A stretch of DNA of 64,000 bases from Granulicella cerasi (GCF_025685575.1 NZ_JAGSYD010000004.1:303188-367187); one strand, 5' to 3'; numbered from the stretch's first letter, positions 37,101 through 46,368 are shown. Made by a program: numbers and translations. Notes: a model not told the origin generated them from the letters alone.

Positions 37101-38846
37101 TCCACCACGTCCACCATCGCCATCACCCCCGCGAACACCACGCTGACCTACGGCAACAACGGCGCGACGTTCACCGCAACGCTTGCAGCATCACAAACAG
37201 GTGCAAGCACGCCGACGGGCACGGTTACGTTCCTCATCGATGGCGTTGCGCAAACGCCTACTCAAAGCGTTTCCGGCGCGGGCCCCTACACGTTCACCTT
37301 CAACTCGGGAGCGTTGAAGGTGGGCACGCACACCATCGGCGTCAGCTACAGCGGCGACACGCTCTACGGTGCAACCAGCGCTCAGACCACTGTCACCGTC
37401 ACAGGACTCGCCGCCACCCTGAGTGCCACGGCAGCCTACGGGCCGACGAACAACTCGTATACTTTCACCGCCACCGTGACTCCAACAACGAGCACGCAGG
37501 CTCCGACGGGAACGGTGACGTTCACGGTAGATGGCGTCGCGAGCACAGCGGTGAATCTGACAGGTGGCACGGCAGTTTTCACCAAAACGCTGACAGATGG
37601 CTCACATGCCTACAGCGCAGCCTATAGCGGCGATGCGGCTTACACGGCGCAGACTACGGCTACGCAAATCTTCGTCTTCAATCACATCGCAACGTCGACC
37701 GTCGTGACGGGCGCTCAGACCGGTGCAGGTCTCACGGTCACTGCAACCATCACGGCCGCATCGCAGGCGACTGCTGCGCCTTCTGGAACCGTGATCTTCA
37801 CCGTGGACGGCAAAGCGCAAGCTGCGGTGGCGATCACCAACGGTCAAGCTTCGGTAAACGTCTTCCCTGCGGCGGATGGCTCCCACACTTTCAGCGCAGT
37901 TTACTCAGGCGACGCCTACTATGCGACAAGCGCTAGCGCTCAAGGAACACTCTCAACGTTGCGCGTCGCGTCTGTGACGACGCTTGCGCTCATCCCGAGC
38001 ATTACCGGTACCGGCGTCAATGGAGGATCCACGACCTCGAACCTCTCGCTGGTGGCCACCGTGGCTGCGGCTTCGGGCTCGGGCCCGGTACCTACGGGCA
38101 GCGTGATCTTCTACACCAGCAGCGGCACAAAAGTGGTTCCCTCGGGCACGAGCGCGGCTATCCTCAACGCTGCGGGTGTTGCCACGCTCACCGTGGCGCA
38201 GAGCACGCTAACCAGCACCAGCTTCTACGCAGTCTACGCGGGGGCGTCCACCACGACGCCGAATGGAGATGGCAACTACCTCACCTCGACGTCCTCGCCC
38301 GTGACCATTGCGACGGACTTCTACATCAACGACCCCGTCATCAATCTCTCCGTGGCACAAGGTGCGCAGGCTTACGCGAACCTCGTGCTGAGCTCCTACG
38401 GCGGATACACCGGGACGCTGACGGCGCAGTGCGCCGGCTTGCCAGCCAATGCTGTCTGCCGCTACACGCCGATCAACTCGGTAACGCTCTCCAGCACCAC
38501 TCAGAGCGCGGTACTGCCGGTCCAGTTCTTCGTCGGCATCGATCCGAACCTTGCCTCGACCGCGCCGAAGTCACATAGCAGCACGGTGCTCGCATGGTTG
38601 TTCGGTACTCCGCTCGCACTCCTCGGCCTGTTGCGCCGCAAGCGTCTGGCATCGCGCCTTGGTGCTGCGACGATCGCGATCCTCATGGCCCTCACGGTCA
38701 CATCGATGACCGGATGCGGCAACTCGCAGAGCCCGGTTTACAACACGCCGCTGGGCACGACAGCGGTCACCGTGACGGTGAAGGACTCCGCGACTGGTGC
38801 GACCAAGACGGCCACGGTAAACCTCACCGTACTGGCCAAACAGTAA
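34197..38846 (+). CDS. giant surface protein: NHL propeller, four Ig-like repeats, C-terminal anchor-like tail
   Basis: 1549 residues from the ATG at 34,197 (GGAAAGGA precedes it; an in-frame ATG at 34,245 starts directly at the signal peptide). NHL-type strands fill residues about 60-870 (GVAVDRYNNLYIADTANNRL and similar). A choice-of-anchor-like domain and four bacterial Ig-like repeats (about 37,110-38,310; PTGTVTFTVDG ... YSGDAAYTA) come next. Near the end a hydrophobic helix (LFGTPLALLGLL), a basic cluster RRKRLASR, a second hydrophobic helix and TSMTGCGNSQ follow, then about 35 more residues. Acidobacterial Ig-repeat proteins often show this ending; its role is unsettled. It is probably co-transcribed with the receptor. 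Confidence 0.85.
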   Translation: MQTRHLRSSIVSRDSIMKLFGIALALVTGLGIQTASAQTNGTPVPFISTAAGNGSTSTISSSCTTGIPVFSTSGTGSNYGDGCLSTQAVLSAPISTLVDKYGNLIIADQTHNSIRVVYNGGTDMAAAIVAANVQTTGLTPTKGNIYTLVGSRSAVAASPYYCNGASGAVGLNSTLDGCPGIQAYIQPRGLGLDADGNIFFGSVAGASAVRVVYIAGTAVKTLITNGNAKATSPQAGYVYAIAGTTSSSYAGDGSIGSAASVNTPRGFVIDGSENVYFADNLNNVVRRIDGTTGVLSTIAGHCIQVKNPTSGAITCTATATSGDGAAATDASVNIYQPYAVAIDSNGNLFIAEGGSTTVPGRVRVVYAGGTLPGITSPVVGNIYTYAGGASTASTATAAQKATFQFIYGVAIDQAGYVYATEYRSGSSGGNHIYRIDPTTGGLLILAGSGTTSTVAYTCAGLTSTNAIGDGCPAPLGNLNTPQGPVAFDAQGNAYVADRMNNVIRKLTWNNVFPSTAVGSSTTQNQAFYLSAGTTLLAKSITSGGSASTEFTTNPTPDNCTVNTSIAAAIVCVNSVTFKPSTAGSRAAVYTLTDATGTVATEPLVGVGVAPLLTIMPGTRATIGTNIKPSGVSTDKLGNVYVSDATGGRVLRSTVAGGAGTAVLTGLTAPRQSAVDSAGNLFVADSSKNAVVELTASGAQVTLGTGLNAPQGVAVDRYNNLYIADTANNRLLYLNMVNGAQSTVSTGLVALSSPSSLYIDAAGDVYIVNAGTAKLVELPITGPATAVALPTSVAPVAVASDLSGTLFIADSGTQSVLSLSAGASATTTLISGFTTLTGIAVGPSGNLFVSDSGATSAVAYNTNASSYTFPTTNLGQSSLPTAVTVSNFGNAAATLATPPYSQSGTSAAFPISGTAGCAAAQSLGGGASCVDSFTFTPTVTGTQSSTTTFAATTGQSAAITFTGLATNLISTTSTIAITPANTTLTYGNNGATFTATLAASQTGASTPTGTVTFLIDGVAQTPTQSVSGAGPYTFTFNSGALKVGTHTIGVSYSGDTLYGATSAQTTVTVTGLAATLSATAAYGPTNNSYTFTATVTPTTSTQAPTGTVTFTVDGVASTAVNLTGGTAVFTKTLTDGSHAYSAAYSGDAAYTAQTTATQIFVFNHIATSTVVTGAQTGAGLTVTATITAASQATAAPSGTVIFTVDGKAQAAVAITNGQASVNVFPAADGSHTFSAVYSGDAYYATSASAQGTLSTLRVASVTTLALIPSITGTGVNGGSTTSNLSLVATVAAASGSGPVPTGSVIFYTSSGTKVVPSGTSAAILNAAGVATLTVAQSTLTSTSFYAVYAGASTTTPNGDGNYLTSTSSPVTIATDFYINDPVINLSVAQGAQAYANLVLSSYGGYTGTLTAQCAGLPANAVCRYTPINSVTLSSTTQSAVLPVQFFVGIDPNLASTAPKSHSSTVLAWLFGTPLALLGLLRRKRLASRLGAATIAILMALTVTSMTGCGNSQSPVYNTPLGTTAVTVTVKDSATGATKTATVNLTVLAKQ

Positions 38847-38849
38847 ACC

Positions 38850-38881
38850 GCACGCGGGACCACCACGATGGTCCCGCGTGC
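38850..38881 (+). terminator. Rho-independent terminator
   Basis: A 13-bp perfect stem GCACGCGGGACCA / TGGTCCCGCGTGC with a 6-base loop, followed by TTCTT. It starts 4 bases after the giant surface protein gene and likely ends the receptor transcription unit. The glycosidase gene begins 21 bases later, so read-through or a promoter within this short gap must supply it. Confidence 0.88.
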
Positions 38882-38902
38882 TTCTTCGATCTGAAGGTAT
38901 CC

Positions 38903-41900
38903 ATGCGTATTGCCCTCCGTACGACCATTGCCGCTCTGTTGCCTCTTTGCTTGCTTGCAGCTCCCACCCTGCGTGCGCAAGCCGTCGCCAAGCCAAACGA
39001 TGAGGCTTTGGAAGCACGCGTTACGCAGCTTCTCGCAAAGCTGACACCCGAGCAGAAGCTTGAACTGCTGGGTGGTGTGAACGGTTTCTACACGCACGCG
39101 GAGCCTTCGATTGGCCTGCCTGCGTTGCGCATGGCCGATGGCCCCATGGGCATCCGCAATCCGGGCCCATCCACGGCCTACCCCGCAGGCATCGCACTCG
39201 CTGCGACCTTTGACGCCGAACTCGCCTTCGCGGAGGGTTCCGCGCTCGGCCGCGACGCAAAATCGCGCGGTGTTCACTTCCTCCTCGGGCCGGGCGTCAA
39301 CATTTATCGCGCCCCGCTCAACGGACGCAATTTTGAATACTTTGGCGAGGATCCGTTCCTGGCCTCGCGTCTTGCCGTGGGATACATCCAGGGCGTGCAG
39401 TCCCAGGGCGTTGCCGCGACCGTCAAACACTTTGCGCTGAACAACGAAGAGTATGACCGTCACCGCATCAACGCGGTGGTCGATGAGCGCACCCTGCACG
39501 AGATCTATCTGCCTGCCTTTGAGGCTGCGGTGAAAGAAGCTCACGTCGCCGCCATCATGAACTCTTACAACCTGGTGAACGGCGAGCACGCCACTCAGAG
39601 CAATTTCCTGAATAACCAGCTGGCCAAGCATGACTGGAAGTTCGATGGCATCATCATGTCGGACTGGAACTCGACGTACGACGGCGTCGCCGCTGCAAAC
39701 GCCGGACTGGATCTCGAGATGCCCTCGGCGAAGTTCATGTCCCCTGCAAACCTGAACGGCAAGGTCTCGCAAGAGATCATCGACGATAAGGTTCGCCGCC
39801 TGCTGCGAGTCGCCGTGAAGATGGGCTGGCTCGATCATGAGCAAGCCTCGAGTGCACCCGCGGACGATCCGGCAAGTCGCGCCGTGGCGCATCGCGCAGC
39901 GCTCGAGTCCGTGGTGATGTTGAAGAACCGCGATGCCCTGCTTCCGCTGGATCCGGCGAGCATCTGCACGCTCGCAGTCATCGGCCCCCACGCGAATGAG
40001 GCGCAGGTTGGCGGCGGCGGCAGTTCCCTCGTCAAACCGACCGCAGCGCTAAGTCTCGTCGAGGCTTTGCGGGCAACATTCCCCGCGCACGATCACTGCC
40101 CCGGCGTGCAGTACGAGGCCGGCGTGCCCGACAGCAAAGAGGTCTTCGCCTCGACGAGCTTTGTGCACGGCGTGCGTCTCGAGCAGTTCACAAGCAAGGA
40201 TGAAAGCGGTACTGCCAGGAGCAGCTCGGCTGAGCACCTCGTCCCCCTTGCGAAGCAGGAGAAGGGTTCCCCCATTCACTCCGTGCACTATGTCGCGGAC
40301 TTCAAGCCCTCCACGCCGGGCAAGCAGCTCGTCGTGCTGCAGGCCGGCTATCAGGATGATCTGACTCTCATCGCCAATGGCAAAGAGCTGCTGCGCGTGC
40401 GTGCCCCGGAGGGCCATACCGTTCTCAGCGCGATCGTCGATCTGGACGCAAACGCTACGCTGCATCTCGACCTCACCGGGCAGGTAACACAAGGACCCGA
40501 CGGCATAGGTCTGGGCGTGACTTCGCTCAAGACGCTCGTCAGCAAGAGCGCAACCGCGCTCGCCGCAAAGGCCGACGCAGTCTTGCTGAACGTCGGCTTC
40601 GATGCCAGCACGGAAGGTGAAGGCTTCGACCGCAGCTTCGAACTTCCTGGCGGGCAGGAGGAGTTGATCGCTGCGGTGAGCGCGCTCAACAAGAAGACAA
40701 CCGTCGCCATCAACGCAGGCGGCGGCGTTGCGATGACGCCGTGGATTGAGAGCGTCCCTGCGGTGCTGCATCTCTGGTACGGTGGCGAAGAAGGTGCCCC
40801 TGCGCTGGCTGAGATTCTCAGCGGCAAGCAGTCGCCCGAGGGTCATCTTCCCATCAGCATTGAACATAGCTTCGCCGAGAACCCGGCCCATGACAGCTAC
40901 TTCCCCGGTGCCGGATCGACGCCGACGCAGCCGCGTATCACTCTCAGCGAAGGCGTCATGCTCGGCTATCGCGCCTACGCGACCAGCGGGGTGAAGCCGC
41001 TCTTCCCCTTCGGCTTCGGACTCTCCTACACGAGCTTTACCTTCGCGCACTTGCACGTCGACAAGACTCCGCAGGGCGTGCAGGTCAGTGTTGATGTCAA
41101 GAACACCGGCACACACTCCGGCGGCGAAGCCGTGCAGGTTTACGTCAGCGATCCGAGCGCTTCGATCAAGCGTCCTGCACTTGAGTTGAAGGCGTTCCGC
41201 AAGGTACACCTTGATCCCAGGGAAGCGCAGCATCTGCAGTTCACGCTCGACCGCAGCGCCTTCGCTTACTGGAGCGAGCAGCGCCATGGTTGGCAGGTCG
41301 ATCCCGGCAATTTCGTCATCTCCGTCGGCGATAACAGCGAGAACCTCCCCCTGACGGCAGAGCTCACGATTGAGGCGAGCGCGCAAGCTGCAGAAGCGAC
41401 TCCCGCGCCTGCAAGCGCGCGCCCCGCGAACAACTTCGCTCCTGCCTACAACGGCACCAAGGAGTACAGCCTGGAAATCCAGGCGACGAAGATCGATCAC
41501 TCAAACAGCCGCAACGAGTGGATGCCGCCGAAGAGCTATAAGACCCGCGTGATGGAACAACTCGCAGGCTTCCAGCCCTCGAAGATTCCGCTCGACAAGT
41601 GGGGCGGACGCATGGACGTTCACGCGACGCCTACTGGCTTCTTCTACACGAAGAAGATCGGCGACCGCTGGTACGCTATCGACCCCGAAGGCAACGCCTA
41701 CTTCCACCAGGCCGTCGTGAACATTGGCCCGAACCCCGGTCCCGCCGCGACTGCAGCCATGCAGCGCGACTTCAATGGCGACAAGAAGGTCTGGATGGCG
41801 CGCACTCATGCGTATCTTCAGAGCCTCGGTATCAATGGCGCAGGAGCGTGGTCCAACACCGATCTCATTCGCAATTCGCCGCTACAGGCAGCGCATCCGA

Positions 41901-42808
41901 TCGCTTACACCGTGATCCTTGATGTGATGAGCAGCTACGGAAAGAACCGCGGAGGCATGCACGCTGATATCGGGCACGCTGGCTATCTCAACGACGTGAT
42001 CTTCGCCTTCGATCCTGAGTTTGAAAAGTACGCGGACAACTACATCAAGCAGCAGGTCTCGCAGTACAAGAACGACCCCGCTGTCTTCGGATACTTCTCC
42101 GACAACGAAATGCCGGTGCGTCGCACGAACCTGGAGCACTATCTGGATCTTCCGCACAACGAAGCCGGATACCAGTTCGCCAAAAAGTTCATGGATGACC
42201 ATCACGCTAAGGGCATCACCGATGAACTCTCGGAAGAGTTCCTGGCCGTCGAGATCGATCATTACGCATCGGTCGTCTCCGCAGCGCTGAAGAAATACGA
42301 TCCGAACCACATGTACATCGGCTGCCGCTATACGGGACAGACCGAGCAGGCGCCCGAGGCCTTTGCCGCACTCGGTAAGTATGCCGACGCCATTTCGGTC
42401 AACTACTACAACGCCTGGACACCGGACTTCGAGCTGATGCGCTCGTGGGAAGAAGCCGCGCACAAGCCCATCATGATCACCGAGTGGTACACCAAGGGGC
42501 GCGACTCCGGTATGCCGAACAAGACCGGCGCGGGCTGGCTGGTTGCGACGCAGGCGCAGCGCGGTGCGTTCTACCAGAACTTCGCGCTCGCTCTCATCGA
42601 GTCAAAGATCGTGATCGGTTGGCACTGGTTCAAGTATCAGGACAATGATCCGAACGACCCAAAGGCTGAGGCCTCCAACAAAGACTCCAACAAGGGCATC
42701 GTCAATATCCAGTTCCAGCCCTATCAGCCGTTGACCGATCGCATCCGTCAACTCAACCCCAATGCATACGCGCTGGCCGACTATTTTGACCATCGCACTA
42801 AGCCTTAG
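38903..42808 (+). CDS. GH3 beta-glycosidase fused to a clan GH-A-like hydrolase domain
   Basis: 1301 residues from the ATG at 38,903 (GAAGG upstream), with a signal peptide (MRIALRTTIAALLPLCLLAA). Residues about 30-830 are a complete GH3 enzyme: KHFALNNEE, the nucleophile D254 in GIIMSDWN, a PA14-like insert (about 450-535) and a fibronectin-III-like end. After a linker, residues about 890-1301 form a second TIM-barrel-like domain with GYFSDNEMP (E1069, acid/base candidate) and IMITEWYTKG (E1194, nucleophile candidate), the spacing of clan GH-A. It recalls GH50 agarase-type proteins but I cannot fix a family. It would attack one polymer with exo- and possibly endo-activities. Substrate unknown. 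Confidence 0.85.
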   Translation: MRIALRTTIAALLPLCLLAAPTLRAQAVAKPNDEALEARVTQLLAKLTPEQKLELLGGVNGFYTHAEPSIGLPALRMADGPMGIRNPGPSTAYPAGIALAATFDAELAFAEGSALGRDAKSRGVHFLLGPGVNIYRAPLNGRNFEYFGEDPFLASRLAVGYIQGVQSQGVAATVKHFALNNEEYDRHRINAVVDERTLHEIYLPAFEAAVKEAHVAAIMNSYNLVNGEHATQSNFLNNQLAKHDWKFDGIIMSDWNSTYDGVAAANAGLDLEMPSAKFMSPANLNGKVSQEIIDDKVRRLLRVAVKMGWLDHEQASSAPADDPASRAVAHRAALESVVMLKNRDALLPLDPASICTLAVIGPHANEAQVGGGGSSLVKPTAALSLVEALRATFPAHDHCPGVQYEAGVPDSKEVFASTSFVHGVRLEQFTSKDESGTARSSSAEHLVPLAKQEKGSPIHSVHYVADFKPSTPGKQLVVLQAGYQDDLTLIANGKELLRVRAPEGHTVLSAIVDLDANATLHLDLTGQVTQGPDGIGLGVTSLKTLVSKSATALAAKADAVLLNVGFDASTEGEGFDRSFELPGGQEELIAAVSALNKKTTVAINAGGGVAMTPWIESVPAVLHLWYGGEEGAPALAEILSGKQSPEGHLPISIEHSFAENPAHDSYFPGAGSTPTQPRITLSEGVMLGYRAYATSGVKPLFPFGFGLSYTSFTFAHLHVDKTPQGVQVSVDVKNTGTHSGGEAVQVYVSDPSASIKRPALELKAFRKVHLDPREAQHLQFTLDRSAFAYWSEQRHGWQVDPGNFVISVGDNSENLPLTAELTIEASAQAAEATPAPASARPANNFAPAYNGTKEYSLEIQATKIDHSNSRNEWMPPKSYKTRVMEQLAGFQPSKIPLDKWGGRMDVHATPTGFFYTKKIGDRWYAIDPEGNAYFHQAVVNIGPNPGPAATAAMQRDFNGDKKVWMARTHAYLQSLGINGAGAWSNTDLIRNSPLQAAHPIAYTVILDVMSSYGKNRGGMHADIGHAGYLNDVIFAFDPEFEKYADNYIKQQVSQYKNDPAVFGYFSDNEMPVRRTNLEHYLDLPHNEAGYQFAKKFMDDHHAKGITDELSEEFLAVEIDHYASVVSAALKKYDPNHMYIGCRYTGQTEQAPEAFAALGKYADAISVNYYNAWTPDFELMRSWEEAAHKPIMITEWYTKGRDSGMPNKTGAGWLVATQAQRGAFYQNFALALIESKIVIGWHWFKYQDNDPNDPKAEASNKDSNKGIVNIQFQPYQPLTDRIRQLNPNAYALADYFDHRTKP

Positions 42809-42826
42809 TATGGTTCTCCTGAACTC

Positions 42827-43696
42827 ATGAAGAGCCTTCGATACGTCTCGCTATCGCTCGTCCTGGGCACCTCATTCGCGGCCCACGCGCAGTTGTCCGA
42901 GGACCACAACTTCCGCAAGGATGTAGCGGTCGTTTATGCCCAGGGCGTGCATGGTCCACTACTCGCCGACGCCTACGTGCCGAATGGTAAAGGCCCGTTT
43001 CCGGGAGTGCTCTTCATTCATGGCGGCGGCTGGAAGACTGGCGATCGGAACCAGATGAACAAGCTGATCCGGGACACGACGAATGCAGGCTTCTCGAGCT
43101 TCACCATCGAGTACGACATGGACCCTGTGCTCTTTCCGCATTCGCTGAACGAGTCGCTTGCGGCGCTCGAGTACTTCCGCAGCCATGCGAAAGAGTTCAA
43201 GCTCGACCCCACTCGAATAGCCGTCGCGGGAAGCTCCGCAGGAGGGGAGCTCGCTGCTCTGGTGGCGCTCTCTCCGCAGCCTCGCGCGGTCGACGGCCAA
43301 CCTGCAGGCGCGCCGATCGCGCCAGTGCAGGCCGCGGTGATTCTCAATGGCGTGCTCGACCTTCGAGCGCTTGGGGACAAGAGCGGCATGGTGACCGAGT
43401 ATCTCGGCGGCCACTGCACCGAGAAACCGGAGGCCTGCAAGGACGCGTCCCCCGTCGAACACGTACATGCTGGCGCGCCGCCTTTCTATGTAGGCCACGG
43501 AACGGCAGATCAAACGGTCCCGTACTCGCAAGCGGAGGCCTTTACAGCAGCGCTCTATGCGGCGAAGGTGCCCGTGCAATTCTACGGCGCGCAGAATGGT
43601 CCGCACACCTACTGGATGAGGCCAGAGTTCTACGCTGGCAATACGACGTCGATCCTTCAGTTCCTGCAAACCGCGTTGAAGAGCACAACGAAGTAG
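42827..43696 (+). CDS. secreted alpha/beta hydrolase (carboxylesterase-like)
   Basis: 289 residues, signal peptide MKSLRYVSLSLVLGTSFAAHA. The oxyanion motif FIHGGGWKTGD, the nucleophile elbow VAGSSAGGELAAL, an acidic residue in GTADQTVPYS and the histidine in NGPHTYW give a full triad of the BD-FAE/acetyl-esterase type. These enzymes remove acetyl or feruloyl groups from polysaccharides. It starts 18 bp after the GH3 fusion gene on the same strand, so deacetylation of the same glycan is plausible. The exact ester is not determinable from sequence. Confidence 0.88.
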   Translation: MKSLRYVSLSLVLGTSFAAHAQLSEDHNFRKDVAVVYAQGVHGPLLADAYVPNGKGPFPGVLFIHGGGWKTGDRNQMNKLIRDTTNAGFSSFTIEYDMDPVLFPHSLNESLAALEYFRSHAKEFKLDPTRIAVAGSSAGGELAALVALSPQPRAVDGQPAGAPIAPVQAAVILNGVLDLRALGDKSGMVTEYLGGHCTEKPEACKDASPVEHVHAGAPPFYVGHGTADQTVPYSQAEAFTAALYAAKVPVQFYGAQNGPHTYWMRPEFYAGNTTSILQFLQTALKSTTK

Positions 43697-43744
43697 TCGC
43701 GCAGCCAACGTCGTTGGCAATCCGCTATCATTTGTCTCACTCTC

Positions 43745-45814
43745 GTGCGATGGCTGGCGACAACTCGACTGTGTACGACCGCACTTCTCATCGGCCTCGC
43801 CACATCACGGCCTCTTAGCGGGCAGAGCCATCCATCCTCGCTGACGAAGTTGCCTGATGAGCCGAACGCGGTGGTCCTCAAGGCTGCAACCTTCGACCAG
43901 GGCGACGCGAGCGACGCACTGCAAGCAGCCATCGACCGCGTACAACACACGACTCGACGCGGCGTCGTCTTCATCCCTTCCGGGCACTACAGGATTACCC
44001 ATACCATCGCCATCTGGTCTGGCATCCGACTTGTGGGCTACGGAACGACTCGCCCGCTGCTGGAACTGCCGCCGAACACAGACGGCTTCCACGACACGAC
44101 GCGGCGCTACCTGCTACAGTTCTCCGGCGAGCGTCCCGAGAGTTCAACGGCTGCGCCTCCCAATGCGAACTCGAGTACCTTCCACAGCGGGATGATGAAC
44201 GTCGACATCGTTCTCGGCGACGGCAATCCAGATGCGGTGGCCATCCGCTTTCACGTCGCGCAGCATGGTCTGCTTTCGCACGTTGACGTGGACGCCGGTA
44301 ACTCTTTCGCCGCGCTGGAAGATGCAGGCGGAACACTCACCGACGTCTCCTTTCACCGCGGACACTTCGGCATCTTCACGCATCAGACTTCGCCCGGTTG
44401 GCCATTCCTCGTGATGGACTCCTCTTTCGCAGAGCAGACCGAAGCGGCCGTCCGGCTCTACGAAGTCCAGGGCATCTTCGTGCGCGATCGCATCGAGAAA
44501 ACACCTGTCGCTTTCTGGCTGGAGTCCTCCAAGCCGGTCTCGCTTTCAGCGGATTCTCTTACGCTACGCAACATCAGTTTCGCGGCGCTCCGCCCCACAG
44601 GAAGCACCGCAGAGAACCTCTCGCTTGCACTTCGCAACATCGATGCAGACGATGTTCCGGTCTTCGCTCTGCAGCCCAAGGCTGCGGAGCACGATGGCTT
44701 GCTCGAGCGCAAAGCTGTGGCACGGCTCTACCGCGTGGAGCGCTTCAACGCGGGGATTCACGTGCGCAGTCAGTCACAGCCTGACTCGATCGTCGAGCAA
44801 ACGTGGGAAGCTCATGTCCTTTCAGCTCCGCCTTCGCCGAAGAAGTCCACGGTGCCCGCCCTTCCAGCGGACTCGACATGGGTGAGCGTACGAACCTTTG
44901 GCGCTGCAGGCGATGGCAGCACCGACGACACCGCCGCATTGCAACGCGCCATCGACTCCGGCAAACCGCTGTATCTCCCACGCGGGCGATACCGCATTGA
45001 CCGTCCGCTACAGCTTCGCCGCGATAGCGTCCTCATCGGCTTGAACCCTATCACCAGCGTCATCGTCCTGAACGACAGCGCCACCGCCTTCACAGGCCCG
45101 ACAACTCGTGCGATGGTCGAGACCACGCGCGGATGCTCCAACATCCTGAGCGGGGTTGGCCTGGAGACCGGTGGATTGATCGCCTCCGCCGCAGCTCTGC
45201 TCTGGCGTTGCGGTGAGCAATCGCTGGTAGACGATTTGCGCATCCTCGGCGGACACGGCACAGCTCTGCCCGACGGAAGCTATCGCGCAACGTACAACGA
45301 AAAGCACACGGCCGATCCGGATCCGCGTCGCGAGTGGAACCGCGAACCCGCCAGCATCCTCGTCCGCGGCGGAGGCGGAACCTTCCGTAACATCTGGAGT
45401 CCAAACACGTACGCAAAGTCCGCGCTGGATGTTGCCGACTCCCGCTTGCCCACGCAGGTATACATGCTCTCCGCAGAGCACCACCTGGAGCACGAGGTCG
45501 TGCTCCACAACGTATCCCGCTGGAGTTTTGTTGGCCTGCAAACGGAGTCAGAGCGCGCCGATGGCGCACACGCTCTTCCACTTCTCATTACGGATGGACG
45601 CGATCTTCGCTTCGACACCGCGATCTTCTATCGCGTTTCGAGAAGCACCGCCAGCGCTCCTACCGCTGTGCAGTTGAACGGCTGTGATCGCTGCAGCTTC
45701 TTCAACATCTCGAACGCGAGTGGATCGCCATACCCCTTCGACGCGACCATCGTAACGGCGCGGCCGAAGGACGTCATCGCGAGCCACCGGTTCAACTGGT
45801 GGCAGACGCCTTAG
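43745..45814 (+). CDS. secreted pectate-lyase-like (beta-helix) protein with two repeats of the start motif
   Basis: 689 residues from GTG at 43,745, with a signal peptide (RLCTTALLIGLATSRPLSG). Two Pectate_lyase_3-type openings occur: DQGDASDALQAAIDRV ... GVVFIPSGHYRI (about 48-90) and TFGAAGDGSTDDTAALQRAI ... PLYLPRGRYRI (about 383-420). Each precedes beta-helix strands, so the protein is a tandem of two parallel beta-helices. The family includes polygalacturonases, lyases and tail-spike-like glycan hydrolases; catalytic residues cannot be assigned here. It sits in the glycan-degradation run and its stop overlaps the stop of the convergent barrel gene by 4 bp. Confidence 0.8.
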   Translation: MRWLATTRLCTTALLIGLATSRPLSGQSHPSSLTKLPDEPNAVVLKAATFDQGDASDALQAAIDRVQHTTRRGVVFIPSGHYRITHTIAIWSGIRLVGYGTTRPLLELPPNTDGFHDTTRRYLLQFSGERPESSTAAPPNANSSTFHSGMMNVDIVLGDGNPDAVAIRFHVAQHGLLSHVDVDAGNSFAALEDAGGTLTDVSFHRGHFGIFTHQTSPGWPFLVMDSSFAEQTEAAVRLYEVQGIFVRDRIEKTPVAFWLESSKPVSLSADSLTLRNISFAALRPTGSTAENLSLALRNIDADDVPVFALQPKAAEHDGLLERKAVARLYRVERFNAGIHVRSQSQPDSIVEQTWEAHVLSAPPSPKKSTVPALPADSTWVSVRTFGAAGDGSTDDTAALQRAIDSGKPLYLPRGRYRIDRPLQLRRDSVLIGLNPITSVIVLNDSATAFTGPTTRAMVETTRGCSNILSGVGLETGGLIASAAALLWRCGEQSLVDDLRILGGHGTALPDGSYRATYNEKHTADPDPRREWNREPASILVRGGGGTFRNIWSPNTYAKSALDVADSRLPTQVYMLSAEHHLEHEVVLHNVSRWSFVGLQTESERADGAHALPLLITDGRDLRFDTAIFYRVSRSTASAPTAVQLNGCDRCSFFNISNASGSPYPFDATIVTARPKDVIASHRFNWWQTP

Positions 45815-46368
45815 CGTCGCTTGCGCTTCGTCGGCTTCTTGCGGTCAAAGCCAGCGTTGTCGGAGAACTGCCACACCAATCCCGCGCTCACCGTCTGCGG
45901 CGCATACTGCTGGAAGTTGTAGTTCAACTGCGTCCAGCTATAGTCCACCACCGCGTCGAGATGGGACCGCAGACGCTTTTGCACGCCGCCATTGAATCCA
46001 TAGAGGCTATCAGTCGTATGGATGTTTGCGGGCGCGCTGAAACGCCCGATTCCCACCTGAAAGCCTGCATAAGGCGTGATGGCTCCGCGCAACGGAAACG
46101 CCACGCGCGGCCCGATCGAAATGGAAGTGAGGCTGGTGCCGTTGTGCCATCCGCCGCGCGCCTGCACGTCGCCAAGAAAGAGCGCACGACGGCCAAGCGA
46201 AGTGATCTGCATATTCACGCCAACCGTACCACCATAGAGCCATTCCAAAGGCGCATTGCTGCCTAGGCGGCCTGCAGAAAACTCGCCGTAGACCGACGCC
46301 TGTCCCCAGGCGTGACCGCTGAACAAAATCATTGCGGCGGCAAGCGCGCCTGTTATCCATTGCCTCAT
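45811..46368 (-). CDS. small outer-membrane beta-barrel protein
   Basis: 185 residues from the ATG at 46,368 (MRQWITGALAAAMILFSG); an upstream in-frame GTG at 46,422 is less likely because the signal peptide begins at this ATG. The mature part alternates hydrophobic and polar residues (ASVYGEFSAGRLG, YGGTVGVNMQIT, ISIGPRVAFPLR, AVVDYSWTQLNYNF), typical of an 8-strand OmpW/OmpX-like barrel, and ends in a basic tail KKPTKRKRR rather than the usual terminal aromatic. It has an operator copy 69 bases upstream, linking it to the receptor and lipoprotein. A role as porin or surface protein is inferred. Confidence 0.75.
   Translation of the reverse strand: MRQWITGALAAAMILFSGHAWGQASVYGEFSAGRLGSNAPLEWLYGGTVGVNMQITSLGRRALFLGDVQARGGWHNGTSLTSISIGPRVAFPLRGAITPYAGFQVGIGRFSAPANIHTTDSLYGFNGGVQKRLRSHLDAVVDYSWTQLNYNFQQYAPQTVSAGLVWQFSDNAGFDRKKPTKRKRR

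Noticed and set aside
34197..38846. Possible CRISPR or tandem DNA repeats in the surface protein gene
   Set aside because: The repeats are protein-level NHL and Ig-like units with divergent DNA; there are no constant-length repeats with spacers.
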